A stretch of 64,000 bases of DNA from CAYXFD01 sp964464175 (GTDB taxonomy: Bacteria; Cloacimonadota; Cloacimonadia; Cloacimonadales; JAJBBL01): assembly GCA_964464175.1 (NCBI GenBank), contig CAYXFD010000011.1:27764-91763 (forward strand). Direction: 5' to 3'. Under the pieces are notes generated by a model. That model ran no database searches and was not told the DNA's origin. It saw only the letters and a list, made by a program, of their open reading frames with translations. The translations under genes were made by a program, and so were the position numbers. Every line of letters starts with the position of its first letter. The stretch's first letter is position 1. Positions 1 through 9,559 of the stretch are shown in pieces.

Positions 1-22
1 AATCTTCACTGGCAAAAGAGTT

Positions 23-670
23 TCACTGTTCCTTGATAACATTACAGGAGAGAGAGACGATTTTTCCCAAGGATGCCTTTACTATATCTCCATCTTCCAG
101 TCTCCCAACCCCTTTAGGGGTTCCGGTCAAGATAACATCCCCCCTCTCCAGGGTAAAAAAGCGGGAGATATATTCGATGATCTCGTCAATACGAAATACC
201 ATAGAAGCCGGGCTGTTATGCTGTTTTAGGATGTCATTAACCCAGAGTGAGAGGGTTTCATGGTAGATGTTCTTTATCTCCTCTTTGGGGACGAACTGAG
301 AGAGCGGTGCAGAGGTATCAAACCCCTTAGCTAAAGTCCAGGGATAACCTTTGCTCTTTCCGGCAAGCTGGATATCCCGGAGAGTGACATCTATACCGAT
401 TCCATATCCGGCAATATGGTCATAAGCCGAATGGAGCGGAATTCTCTTTCCTTGTTTACCGATTAACACAGCTAATTCGACCTCATAGTGAACTTCTTTG
501 CTGACTGCTGGGAGGATAATAGTCTCTCCGTCCCTGATAATGGCAGTGGCAGGTTTCAGGAAAAAGACCGGATTTGCAGGAACTTCGCTGTTCATCTCGG
601 CAATATGGTCAGTATAGTTCATACCGAGGCAAAAAACTTTGCGAAAATCAAAATCTTCATCAAGATACAT
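23..670 (-). CDS. Fumarylacetoacetate hydrolase (FAH) family protein
   Basis: This 215-residue protein is a compact FAH-fold hydrolase/decarboxylase. The family acts on beta-diketo acids or enol-keto acids such as fumarylpyruvate, acylpyruvates or oxaloacetate, using a divalent metal. Visible family features are the early FCLGMNYTDHIAEM segment, the substrate-lid region PVFFLKPATAII, the metal-ligand region EVHYEVELAVLIGK (acidic cluster near residues 60-70), the GYGIGIDVTLRD segment and the C-terminal VILTGTPKGVG loop. The length matches the short single-domain YcgM-like subgroup, not the two-domain fumarylacetoacetase. The ATG at 670 starts the FAH domain directly. It lies divergent to the surface protein at 844, with about 170 bp between. 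The exact substrate cannot be read from sequence. Confidence 0.88.
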   Translation of the reverse strand: MYLDEDFDFRKVFCLGMNYTDHIAEMNSEVPANPVFFLKPATAIIRDGETIILPAVSKEVHYEVELAVLIGKQGKRIPLHSAYDHIAGYGIGIDVTLRDIQLAGKSKGYPWTLAKGFDTSAPLSQFVPKEEIKNIYHETLSLWVNDILKQHNSPASMVFRIDEIIEYISRFFTLERGDVILTGTPKGVGRLEDGDIVKASLGKIVSLSCNVIKEQ

Positions 671-843
671 AATTTTACTCCTTAAGTCATTTAATCGATT
701 ATAGGTTAAGATGGCAATATTTTTTTGCTCAGACCAGAGATATGCAAAAGATCGTTTGCAATCAGAGAGTTATTTCCTAATCCTTCATTTTTATTGACAG
801 AGACAAAATCCGTTAGTTAATGGGAGTGATTGAGGGAGGAATG
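671..843. promoter_or_regulatory. Divergent intergenic region with TTGACA box
   Basis: This AT-rich gap separates the minus-strand FAH gene from the plus-strand surface protein. A perfect -35-like TTGACA sits at 794-799, 50 nt before the preferred start at 844. The hexamer 17 nt downstream is TTAATG, a weak -10. A purine-rich SD stretch (GAGGGAGGA, 832-840) precedes the start. No clear promoter for the FAH gene was recognised. Confidence 0.4.
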
Positions 844-3800
844 ATGAGAGTCATATATATATCACTAATGTTAGCAGTGTTACTGTTGCTGAATTCCACT
901 CTTTATAGCCAGATATCCTTTACTCAGCTTGATGTCGGTTTACCTGAGGTATTTTTGGGAGATGCAGTTTGGAGCGATTTCAATAATAACGGACATCTTG
1001 ATGTATTGATAACCGGTTACACTTACGGGACAGGAACAGAGAGCTTGCCGCTTACCAGGATATACAGAAATAACGGAGACGGTACTTTCAGCGATATGGA
1101 AGCGGGGTTATTTGATCTCGGAGTCAGCAAAGCAGTAGCAGGAGATCTTAACAACAACGGCTATAATGATATTGCCATGTTTGGTTACACCGGTCTGGGA
1201 GGGAGTTCATATTTCAAATTGTATATGAACAACGGAGATGAGTCTTTTAGTGAAATAACCGGTAGTATTCCCGATTTCTACCGGGGTGATCTTGCTCTGG
1301 GAGATTTCAACAATGATGGTCTTCTCGATATTCTTGTTGCCGGAGAATTGCAGAATGGAAATGCGATGACAAGGATATATCTTAATAATGGGGACTTCAC
1401 TTTTACCGATATAGAGGCTGGAATCACCGGTGTATCTCATCCTGCAGTTGCTGCCGCTGACCTTAACAACAACCAATTACAGGATGTTATAATCAGCGGT
1501 AGGATAGGCTCATTCGATTATGTTGCCTATATCTACCTGAACAATGGCGACGGAACTTTTACCCAATCGCCTCAGCCGTTAGTAGGACTAAGATATTCGG
1601 CGATATCCTTAGCTGACTACAATAATGACGGCTTTATCGACATCCTGATGAACGGTTCCGATAATATAGACGATAAATATACGGTGATCTACAAAAACAA
1701 TGGAGACGAAACGTTTACCGATATCAACGCCGGAATAATCGGAACAAGACAGGGGGATGTCAGTTGGGGAGACTTCAATAACAATGGTCTGCCTGATCTA
1801 TTGGTAACCGGTGAAATTGAAGGGGGCTGGACAACGAAACTCTATCTACAGACCGGCTCCGATACTTTTACGGACTCCGGCTTAACCTTCACTAACGTGA
1901 GAAGATCGGCAGTTGTTCCGGGGGATTACAATAATGACGGAAGACTCGACTTTTTATTGATCGGCTGGGCAGCCTCTCAGGACTATGTTGCAGAGTTGTA
2001 CCGAAACGAGATACCTGTTTCCAATATACCTCCTGCTGCACCGGCAGGACTTTTTACTACTATAAGCGGCACGGATGTTCAGTTCAACTGGGAGCAGGCA
2101 GCTGGAGGGACAACCCCCTCTAACGGCTTATCATATAATCTCAGAGTAGGGACTACTTCCGGAGGATACGATGTCATTGCTCCCATGGCCAGTATGGATA
2201 CAGGTTTCAGAAGGGTTCAGGCTCCCGGAAGACATCCTGACAATAATGCCTTTCTTGCCGATCCCGAAGAAGGGGTCTATTATTGGAGCGTACAGGCTAT
2301 TGACCACTGTTTTGCCGGCTCCGGTTTTAGCAGTGAGCAGATATTCACGATAGGGGATATTCCTGACCCGACAGATCCCCCGTTGTTATTAATGCCCCCC
2401 GATGAAGCTGCATATCTGGCAACGAATGTTAATTTGGAGTGGGAGTTAGTAACCAACGCCCTCTTTTATACGGTAGAAATAGCTGAAGATGAGGATTTTA
2501 TGGAGATCAGCCAGACTCATAATCTGGCACTGAATAGTTATTGGATTAGTAACCTTTCCTTCAATACGGAGTATTACTGGAGAGTTAGCTCTAACAACGG
2601 GGTCTTCCCCAGTCCCTGGTCTGAGACAAGAACCTTTTCGACTATCGAGAGTCTTCCCCTGATAACTGAGTTTTCAGCTGAAGTTGTTGATATTGATAAC
2701 GTTTTTATGATCTGGCAGCAGCCGGGGGAAAGAGAAGAAAGAGAAGAAGTAACAGGCTACAGGATCTATCGAAACGGTGAGATGGTCATAGAAATTACAG
2801 ACCCTGAGATTCTTAGTTATCTGGACGAAGCTCTTGTTAACGGTCTTTATACCTACTACATCACCGGACTCTTCGGTGTTGATGAATTTGAAGGTTTATA
2901 TGAATCTCTCCCCTCAGAGGAAGTGGAGATAACAATATTTCTTATTCCTCCGCAGAATCTTACTGCTGAATCAGGTCCCGGTTTCGTGACTCTCTATTGG
3001 GAGTCTCCAGCCGGAGTGGATCAGTATTCACGTGAGCTTCTGGGTTACAATGTTTACCGGGAAGGAGTGCAGCTAAACCCGGAAATTCTGACAGAGCTTA
3101 GCTATACTGATGATACGGTTACCAACGGCGTTCTATACGGTTTCTACACAAGAGCGGTTTATTCGGGCGGTTTATCGGAACCGTCGAACGAAGTCTTAAT
3201 TGCTCCGGCTATTCCGGCTCTTTACCCTCCCCGTGACCTCTTATCCAGTATCGAAGATAACGAAGTTCTTCTTCAGTGGTATTCTTATCATGACGGAGAA
3301 TGGCTTTCCTGGGATAACGGGATGAATTCCGGAGGGATAGGAACCAATGATCCGGCAGAATTTGAAGTAGCTGCAAGGTTTGAGACAGAAGATTTGATCC
3401 TTTACGAGGGGGAGGTGTTAAAGTATATCTCTTTTGTGCCCAGACAAATCCAGTGCACTTATTCCATTCGCGTCTGGACTAATGGTTCTGTGACCGGTGA
3501 TGATTATGATCCCGGGGATCTGATTGTAGATCAGTCAGTCGAGACCGGAGATTTAGTCATGCAGGAATGGAATATCATAGAATTGGCAGAGCCGGTAGTT
3601 ATTGACAGTTCTCAGGAGTTATGGATAGGTTATCATATTGACACTGAAACCGGCTATCCGGCAGGAAGAGATGCCGGTCCTGCCGTTACCAGTAAAGGAG
3701 ACCTGGTAAATCTCAATGGCTGGGAGAGTTTATCGGTCATGAACCCGAATCTCAACTACAACTGGAATATTCAGGGTTATGTTATTGAGAGTGAAGGGGA

Positions 3801-4398
3801 AGAGATACGAACTTTGCAGCCACTCTCTTATGAGAGAAAAAACAAAACAGGATTAAAAGCGACTTTAGCTGATGAGATTGCCGGTAAAACAGTTTTCTTC
3901 CCGGAGAGATTTAGAGATCTAACAGGTTACAGAGTCTATCGTAACGGTAATGAAATAGCTGAAATACCCGATATACAGTTGACGGAATATAGTGACTTTC
4001 TTACAGTACAAGGAGTATATCATTACTATGTTACTTCGTTATACGGAGAATATGAATCTCCCCAGTCGAACATTCAGACAGTCATCTTTTCTTCAGTGGA
4101 AGATGATGCTGTTAAGCCAGACAAAACGTTCTTGAGACAGAATTATCCTAACCCTTTTAATCCGGTAACACACATAGATTTCTATCTCAGCAAAGCCGGC
4201 AGAGTGGAGCTGGATGTTTTCAACGTCAAGGGACAGCTCATCAAAAAACTTGCTGCAGTTGATATGCCTGCCGGTGATCATAAGGTAACCTGGGAAGGGA
4301 TAGATAATAATGGAAAGAATGTACCTTCCGGGGTTTATTTCTATCGGTTAGTGACAGAAGAGGACCGTCTTATCAAAAGAATGCTTCTTCTGAAATAG
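844..4398 (+). CDS. Secreted FG-GAP/fibronectin-III surface protein with type IX sorting domain
   Basis: This is a large exported protein of about 1184 residues. The start chosen is ATG 844, because the in-frame ATG at 820 puts the SD (832-840) inside the gene. ATG 841 is possible but touches the SD. An N-terminal signal peptide (MRVIYISLMLAVLLLLNS) precedes seven FG-GAP/VCBS-like repeats. Each repeat carries a Ca-loop motif such as DFNNNGHLDVL, DLNNNGYNDIA, DFNNDGLLDIL or DYNNDGRLDFL, consistent with a seven-bladed beta-propeller. Several FN3-like domains follow, with a jelly-roll-like insertion around residues 810-975. The last 90 residues hold the NYPNPFNPVTHIDF motif and a GVYFYRL...RMLLLK ending, the C-terminal signal of type IX/Por secretion. 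It is probably an adhesin or carbohydrate-binding surface protein; the ligand is unknown. Confidence 0.85.
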   Translation: MRVIYISLMLAVLLLLNSTLYSQISFTQLDVGLPEVFLGDAVWSDFNNNGHLDVLITGYTYGTGTESLPLTRIYRNNGDGTFSDMEAGLFDLGVSKAVAGDLNNNGYNDIAMFGYTGLGGSSYFKLYMNNGDESFSEITGSIPDFYRGDLALGDFNNDGLLDILVAGELQNGNAMTRIYLNNGDFTFTDIEAGITGVSHPAVAAADLNNNQLQDVIISGRIGSFDYVAYIYLNNGDGTFTQSPQPLVGLRYSAISLADYNNDGFIDILMNGSDNIDDKYTVIYKNNGDETFTDINAGIIGTRQGDVSWGDFNNNGLPDLLVTGEIEGGWTTKLYLQTGSDTFTDSGLTFTNVRRSAVVPGDYNNDGRLDFLLIGWAASQDYVAELYRNEIPVSNIPPAAPAGLFTTISGTDVQFNWEQAAGGTTPSNGLSYNLRVGTTSGGYDVIAPMASMDTGFRRVQAPGRHPDNNAFLADPEEGVYYWSVQAIDHCFAGSGFSSEQIFTIGDIPDPTDPPLLLMPPDEAAYLATNVNLEWELVTNALFYTVEIAEDEDFMEISQTHNLALNSYWISNLSFNTEYYWRVSSNNGVFPSPWSETRTFSTIESLPLITEFSAEVVDIDNVFMIWQQPGEREEREEVTGYRIYRNGEMVIEITDPEILSYLDEALVNGLYTYYITGLFGVDEFEGLYESLPSEEVEITIFLIPPQNLTAESGPGFVTLYWESPAGVDQYSRELLGYNVYREGVQLNPEILTELSYTDDTVTNGVLYGFYTRAVYSGGLSEPSNEVLIAPAIPALYPPRDLLSSIEDNEVLLQWYSYHDGEWLSWDNGMNSGGIGTNDPAEFEVAARFETEDLILYEGEVLKYISFVPRQIQCTYSIRVWTNGSVTGDDYDPGDLIVDQSVETGDLVMQEWNIIELAEPVVIDSSQELWIGYHIDTETGYPAGRDAGPAVTSKGDLVNLNGWESLSVMNPNLNYNWNIQGYVIESEGEEIRTLQPLSYERKNKTGLKATLADEIAGKTVFFPERFRDLTGYRVYRNGNEIAEIPDIQLTEYSDFLTVQGVYHYYVTSLYGEYESPQSNIQTVIFSSVEDDAVKPDKTFLRQNYPNPFNPVTHIDFYLSKAGRVELDVFNVKGQLIKKLAAVDMPAGDHKVTWEGIDNNGKNVPSGVYFYRLVTEEDRLIKRMLLLK

Positions 4399-4494
4399 GA
4401 CAGGATGTTTAAAAAAGCACATTTGTCACATCTCTTTGGTTCATTGAGATCCGAAGAATGTTAGCCTTGATAAAGATCAGAGATCAAAGAAGCG

Positions 4495-5412
4495 GTGTTT
4501 CCAATGACTGATAGAGGTAAGGGTTTACTGGAGATCAATGCGGCTGTGTTTTTGTTCGGCACTGCCGGTCTTTTCGGCAAGTTCTTGCCCATATCTCCTG
4601 CACTGATAGTATTGGGGAGGGTAGCTTTTGCTTCCCTTGCTTTGGTTTTATACACACTTTTTAAGAGTGAGAGAGAGACAAGTAAGCAGGAAACCTGCAG
4701 TTCAAAGAGTTATCTTCTCTGGCTGTTACTGATTAGCTTAGGAATAATACTGGCTCTGCACTGGTTAACTTTCTTTCATTCGATTCAGTTATCATCTGTT
4801 GCCATAGGTTTACTCTCTTTTTCTACCTTCCCCATTTATGTTGCTTTTCTGGAGCCTCTCTGCTTTAAAGAGCGATTTTCTTTTAGAGTCGTTATGCTTG
4901 CTATCATAACCCTCTTTGGAATAAGTCTTTTAGCTGCGAATTATAGCTTGACTGACCGGACAATGCAAGGATTGTTATGGGGTTCTCTCTCGGGGTTTCT
5001 CTTTGCTGTCTTAACCCTGCTGAACAGAAAACTGATAACTCTTTATTCCGCGAAGAGGGTTTCTCTATATCAAAACTTTTTCGCCTTTTTGTTCCTTCTC
5101 CCTTTCTCTTTCCGGTTTCTTGATCAGATTACCCGTTTCAGGGAGCTTTTTTTACTGATCCTCCTGGGCGTTGTTTTTACCGCATTATCGCATACTCTGT
5201 TTATCCAGGGATTGAGAGTTATTTCGGCAAGGATAGCCAGTATAATAGCCTGTATGGAACCTGTGTACGGAATTGTTTTTGCCGTGCTGCTTATCAAAGA
5301 AATACCTGAACTTAGAACAATAGCAGGAGGTTTGATCATCGTCGGTACGGTTTTCTATATCTCGATTACAATGAAAAATAACAATAAAAAATCAACCCGG
5401 AGTGTATTATGA
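4495..5412 (+). CDS. EamA/DMT-family transporter
   Basis: This roughly 300-residue integral membrane protein has about ten hydrophobic segments arranged as two EamA repeats. The first repeat includes VFLFGTAGLFGKFLPISPALIVLGRVAFASLAL. The second ends in ACMEPVYGIVFAVLLIKEIPELRTIAGGLIIVGTVF, the typical EamA C-terminus with its conserved MEPV and GG motifs. The family exports amino acids or other small metabolites. Start is GTG 4495 or ATG 4504; both give the same protein apart from three residues, and the SD is weak. The stop overlaps the next start by 4 nt (ATGA at 5409), so the two genes are translationally coupled. The substrate is unknown. Confidence 0.88.
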   Translation: MFPMTDRGKGLLEINAAVFLFGTAGLFGKFLPISPALIVLGRVAFASLALVLYTLFKSERETSKQETCSSKSYLLWLLLISLGIILALHWLTFFHSIQLSSVAIGLLSFSTFPIYVAFLEPLCFKERFSFRVVMLAIITLFGISLLAANYSLTDRTMQGLLWGSLSGFLFAVLTLLNRKLITLYSAKRVSLYQNFFAFLFLLPFSFRFLDQITRFRELFLLILLGVVFTALSHTLFIQGLRVISARIASIIACMEPVYGIVFAVLLIKEIPELRTIAGGLIIVGTVFYISITMKNNNKKSTRSVL

Positions 5413-5888
5413 ACGAAATAATCCATCTCAAGACTAAACTTGATTGTGATTCAAAAAAAGCCTTCTCCATGTTCACCGGAAAACAGGAAATTACTTCCTG
5501 GTTAGCAGCAGAAGCAACAGTTGAACTTAGACTCGGAGGAAAATACGAGTTGTTTTGGGACCTGAAAGACAAAATGAATAACAGCACGGTTGGGTGCAGG
5601 ATAAACGGACTGGAAATTGGTAAACTGCTTGCTTTTGAATGGAAAGGTCCTATTGAATTCAAGCACTTGATGAACAATGCGGATCCCTTAACTCAGGTTA
5701 CGGTTTTTTTTACCGAAATCGCAGATAATTCTGATTCCGTACAGACAGAAATACATCTTGTCCATACAGGCTGGAGGAATACGGAGAAATGGGATGAATG
5801 CCGTCTCTGGTTCACCAAAGCCTGGGAGTCAGCTTTCAATAAATTAAGGACAGAGTGCCAAGAAAAGCACTCTACTAAGACCTGGTAA
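5409..5888 (+). CDS. SRPBCC/AHSA1-like (START-fold) protein
   Basis: This 159-residue cytosolic protein has the Activator-of-Hsp90 ATPase homologue 1-like SRPBCC pattern. It opens with IIHLKTKLDCDSKKAFSMF, followed by ITSWLAAEATVELRLGGKYELFWD, a GCRINGLEIGKLLAFEWKG strand pair, and the helix ESAFNKLRTE at the C-terminus. The fold binds a hydrophobic ligand in a deep cavity. Family members serve as lipid/polyketide binders or stress factors, so no reaction can be assigned. It overlaps the EamA gene by 4 nt, suggesting they share an mRNA. Confidence 0.82.
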   Translation: MNEIIHLKTKLDCDSKKAFSMFTGKQEITSWLAAEATVELRLGGKYELFWDLKDKMNNSTVGCRINGLEIGKLLAFEWKGPIEFKHLMNNADPLTQVTVFFTEIADNSDSVQTEIHLVHTGWRNTEKWDECRLWFTKAWESAFNKLRTECQEKHSTKTW

Positions 5889-6044
5889 GCGGCATTGATT
5901 TGTCAAAGGAAAAAAAAGGGATTGTCTTGACTCAGAAAAGCAGTTATTTTTTCCGTAACGGTTTCTATGTCGAATTGTTAACTATTCAGCAGGAGTAATA
6001 AGGTATCAATCATATTTTAGTGAGAGACTGGTGGTATAGATCAA

Positions 6045-7934
6045 ATGGAGTTAAAAAAGGAATTGGGGCTTTTTGAGGTCTTTTGTATAGCTACCGGAGC
6101 CATGATAAGCTCAGGATTGTTTATCCTGCCCGGTTTAGCTTTCAATTATGCCGGCCCGGCTGTAATAATCTCCTATTTTTTAGCAGGTCTGCTTGCCATG
6201 ACAGGAATGCTCAGCATTGCAGAGATGGCAACTGCCATGCCCAAAGCCGGCGGTGATTATTTCTTTATTACTCGTGGTTTCGGTCCTGCCGTAGGAACGA
6301 TTTCCGGTCTTTTCAGCTGGTTCTCTTTATCATTGAAGAGCGCCTTTGCTCTGATTGGAATGGCTGCCTTTACAGCGTTGGTCTTACCAGGATACAATAT
6401 TAAGATAATTGCCATAGTTCTCTCCCTCTTCTTTATGATGATAAACATTTTTGGTGTAAAAGAGAGCGGCAGATTTCAGGCTGTATTGGTTTCGCTGCTT
6501 CTTTTGCTGATGGGTTTTTATATAGCCTTTGGACTACCGAAAGTATCATCTGAAAACTATATTCCATTTGTCCCCTATGGTCCCCACAGTATCTTTAGCA
6601 CAGCAGGATTTGTCTTTACCGCTTATGGCGGTTTATTATATATTGGGTCAGTTGCAGAGGAAGTTAAGAATCCCAACCGGGTTATACCTTTGGGAATGAT
6701 CATCTCTCTTTTGGTGGTCAGCGTACTCTATACTCTGATGGTCTTTGTCACGGTTGGTGTTCTTCCCGGAGAGGTTTTGTCAGGGAATTTGACTCCCATA
6801 TCAGCAGGAGCAGAGGCAATTATGGGCTTTTGGGGGATGATAGCCTTAACGGCAGCAGCCATCTTAGCCTTTGTTTCTACTGCTAATGGCGGATTGCTTT
6901 CAGCTTCCCGCTACCCGATGTCTTTAAGCCGGGATGGACTTATGCCCGGTTTTTTGAGCAAGATAAGTCCCCGTTTCAGAACTCCTCATGTATCAATCAT
7001 CGTTACAACAGTGAGCTTGATTGCTTTCTTGTTGCTGGAACTGGAGATATTAGTAAGAGCGGTATCCACTTCAGTTATCCTTACGAACATTCTCTCTTGT
7101 CTTGCTCTGATCGTGATGAGGGAGAGCCGGCTGCAGAATTACCGTCCGGTTTTCAAGTCACCGCTCTATCCTTATCTTCAGATCATCGGGATCATAGGTT
7201 TTATTTTCCTTCTTTTTGAGATGGGTTTATCTACGATACTGATCACTTCTTTCCTTATCTTAATCGGTTTTTTTACTTACTGGTTCTACGGAAGGATCCG
7301 GAGCGACAGGGAATACGCCTTGCTTTATCTGATAGAGAGGGTTACTTCAAAAGATATAACCAGTTATACCCTGGAAACAGAATTAAAGGAGATCATCAGG
7401 GAGCGGGACGAGATAAGTGAAGATAATTTTGACCAGCTCATTAAATCATGCCATGTTCTGGACATCGACAAAGGTCTAACAGTGGAAGATTTTTTTCATC
7501 TGGCAGCTGCTGAGATACAGAAAGATCTAAAGCTTTCCCAAAGAGAGGTTTATAATGCTCTGATAAAAAGGGAAAAAGAATACACAACGGTTATCAGTGA
7601 TGCTTTGGCGATACCGCATATTATTGTTCCTGGTGAAGAAACCTTTACTATACTCGTGGCAAGATGTAGAAAAGGAATTCAGTTCTCTGAAGAACATCAA
7701 AAGATTACAACGGTTTTTGTTATAGCCGGTTCAAGAGACCAGCGTACCTTTCATTTGCGGGCATTGGCGGCAATAGCCCAGATAGTAAACGATCCGGTCT
7801 TTTTCGAGAAATGGCTCTATGCCGGCAGTGAATCTGCCATGAGAGATTCTATTCTGCTGGCAAACCGTAACCGTGATAAATTCTTTACTAAGGTTGACAC
7901 AAATAACCGAACAAACAAGAATAAAACTACCTGA
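6045..7934 (+). CDS. APC amino-acid permease fused to a PTS EIIA (PtsN/fructose-type) domain
   Basis: This 629-residue protein has an N-terminal APC-superfamily transporter of about 12 helices. It opens with the diagnostic GAMISSGLFILPGLAF loop; SVAEEVKNPNRVIPLG is the conserved helix 6/7 segment. From about residue 455 a soluble EIIA type-2 domain follows: ALAIPHIIVPG, with the would-be phosphorylated His at residue 525, then GIQFSEEHQKITTVFVIAG and a C-terminal helix. Membrane transport and a phosphorelay-type regulatory domain are thus in one chain, implying control of amino-acid uptake. No HPr or EI gene is in the window, so phosphorylation is inference. TTGACT at 5927-5932 is a possible promoter box. 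The 144-residue gene at 7944 follows after 9 nt. Confidence 0.87.
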   Translation: MELKKELGLFEVFCIATGAMISSGLFILPGLAFNYAGPAVIISYFLAGLLAMTGMLSIAEMATAMPKAGGDYFFITRGFGPAVGTISGLFSWFSLSLKSAFALIGMAAFTALVLPGYNIKIIAIVLSLFFMMINIFGVKESGRFQAVLVSLLLLLMGFYIAFGLPKVSSENYIPFVPYGPHSIFSTAGFVFTAYGGLLYIGSVAEEVKNPNRVIPLGMIISLLVVSVLYTLMVFVTVGVLPGEVLSGNLTPISAGAEAIMGFWGMIALTAAAILAFVSTANGGLLSASRYPMSLSRDGLMPGFLSKISPRFRTPHVSIIVTTVSLIAFLLLELEILVRAVSTSVILTNILSCLALIVMRESRLQNYRPVFKSPLYPYLQIIGIIGFIFLLFEMGLSTILITSFLILIGFFTYWFYGRIRSDREYALLYLIERVTSKDITSYTLETELKEIIRERDEISEDNFDQLIKSCHVLDIDKGLTVEDFFHLAAAEIQKDLKLSQREVYNALIKREKEYTTVISDALAIPHIIVPGEETFTILVARCRKGIQFSEEHQKITTVFVIAGSRDQRTFHLRALAAIAQIVNDPVFFEKWLYAGSESAMRDSILLANRNRDKFFTKVDTNNRTNKNKTT

Positions 7935-7943
7935 GGAGTAATA

Positions 7944-8378
7944 ATGGAAGAGATCAAAAATAGTTCCAGAATAAACATCGGGTATGTTATTGTGATTGCA
8001 ATAGTAGCCCTAACATCATTCTTTATCGGATATCATTATGCAGCAAAGAGGATGGTTGCGGAGACTGATCCGATCACCCTAAGGCAGGATCTCCCTTCAA
8101 TTCACCATATAGAGAGTATAAAGTCAAAAACAGGGTGGGATGATCCGGTAGGAAAACTGAAAAATGATCTTGTAGATAATCCTGAACTAATACCTCATGA
8201 TCCTGTCCTGGGGGGGAAAATGGGTTTTTATAACAGAGATGAGATTTTTTTGCTTAATGATAAATGGGTTTTAGCCTCTTTTGAAGATGGTCATATCGGG
8301 GGTAACCTGCTGCTGGAATTTGAGATTACGCCCGAGAAAGAGATAGATTGGCAGGTATTAGGTTCTTATCTGGAATAA
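7944..8378 (+). CDS. Hypothetical membrane-anchored protein
   Basis: This 144-residue protein was not assigned to a family. A single N-terminal transmembrane helix (residues about 10-28, IGYVIVIAIVALTSFFIGYHYA) is followed by a soluble acidic region predicted to face the periplasm. A GAGGAG SD immediately precedes the start, and the gene lies 9 nt after the permease-EIIA fusion, so it probably belongs to the same operon. A role as a partner of that permease is only a guess from position. It ends 2 bp before the convergent metallophosphoesterase gene, leaving no room for a separate terminator. Confidence 0.7.
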   Translation: MEEIKNSSRINIGYVIVIAIVALTSFFIGYHYAAKRMVAETDPITLRQDLPSIHHIESIKSKTGWDDPVGKLKNDLVDNPELIPHDPVLGGKMGFYNRDEIFLLNDKWVLASFEDGHIGGNLLLEFEITPEKEIDWQVLGSYLE

Positions 8379-8380
8379 AG

Positions 8381-9484
8381 CTATTTAACCTTGCCGGATA
8401 CACTAAAGACGACGATCTCATTTCGGGAGAATAACCTCATGGGTGGTCCCCAGGTGCTTATTCCTGAAGTTGTATAGATAATACTCCCTTTTTCTTCATA
8501 TAATCCGTAAGGGTAACGGAAGAACAATTCTACGATAAACAGCATTGGAGGTATCTGCCCTCTGTGGGTATGACCCGCTAAGATCAGATCACTTCCCAGG
8601 GCTGTCGCCTCTTCAGAATACAAGGGCTGGTGGGAGATAAAGACGATAAAACTATCCTGATCAATACCTTTAAAGGCTTTTGTTACATCAGGCGGCTCAA
8701 GATCCTGTCTTTCTGCTGTTTTATCAGTTACCCCGGCGAAAGTGAGAGCGGGAGTTATTTGTTTGTTATCATTGAGTAGATTTATCAGACCCGCTTCAGA
8801 AGTAAATTGATAATAAGAGTTTATATCCTGATAATAGTCATGATTTCCCGGCACCGAATAAACCCCGTAGGTTGGAGTGAGTAACCGGAAAACCGGGGCA
8901 AAGTGCGAGACCTTAGCAAAGGGATCATCTATTAAGTCCCCGGCAATAACTACGGCATCCGGTTCCAGGCTGTTTATCCTTTCAACCACACCTGTGAGCC
9001 ATTTAGTTCTGTTGTTTCGTGTCAGATGAAATTCGGAAACAAGAACCAGTCTGAATTCATCGGTATCCTGAGATATTTTGTCACTAAAAATATCGTATTC
9101 TCTGACGGAGGGACTCTGCAGATTATTGATCAGAGCCAGGAGGGAAAGAATGACGATCAGGAATAGAGAGAGGGTTGTAGTTGAACGGAAAATACGACGG
9201 TAAACAAAGTAGATGATCATATTCAAAAGCATAATGGTAAAAGAAATACTCAAAATCCCAAGCCAGATATATCCAATAACAGAAAGCCAGTAGATATCCC
9301 ATAAACGGCGGGCTATTTCTCCTCCGAACATGACAAAAGTCAGAAAAGATAAACCAAGCAGTAGATAACTGCGGATTCTTCTATCCAGTTTATAGGCTTT
9401 AGCAACGGGAAAATAGACCAGGAAATTTAGCAAAAAAACGGATAAGATCAGGGACAAGAAGAAAAAGATCAGTGAGTAGTGCAA
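8381..9484 (-). CDS. Membrane-bound calcineurin-like metallophosphoesterase (YaeI-like)
   Basis: This 367-residue protein has four hydrophobic helices in its first 125 residues. The rest is a catalytic domain with the complete metallophosphoesterase signature set: LVSEFHLTRN, AGDLIDD, SVPGNHDYY, FISHQP and AGHTHRGQ. One variation is SEFH in place of the usual SDxH of the first motif. The family hydrolyses phosphoester or pyrophosphate bonds with a dinuclear metal centre; YaeI-like members act at the membrane, some on lipid-linked substrates. A GAGGT SD precedes ATG 9484. It lies 75 bp downstream of the glycosyltransferase genes on the same strand and may be part of that envelope operon. Confidence 0.88.
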   Translation of the reverse strand: MHYSLIFFFLSLILSVFLLNFLVYFPVAKAYKLDRRIRSYLLLGLSFLTFVMFGGEIARRLWDIYWLSVIGYIWLGILSISFTIMLLNMIIYFVYRRIFRSTTTLSLFLIVILSLLALINNLQSPSVREYDIFSDKISQDTDEFRLVLVSEFHLTRNNRTKWLTGVVERINSLEPDAVVIAGDLIDDPFAKVSHFAPVFRLLTPTYGVYSVPGNHDYYQDINSYYQFTSEAGLINLLNDNKQITPALTFAGVTDKTAERQDLEPPDVTKAFKGIDQDSFIVFISHQPLYSEEATALGSDLILAGHTHRGQIPPMLFIVELFFRYPYGLYEEKGSIIYTTSGISTWGPPMRLFSRNEIVVFSVSGKVK

Positions 9485-9559
9485 GTTTATACCTCGTTCG
9501 GAATCATTAGTCTGATACTATGGCGACAAATCTCTCTCAGGGCTCTGTTTATTATACTC

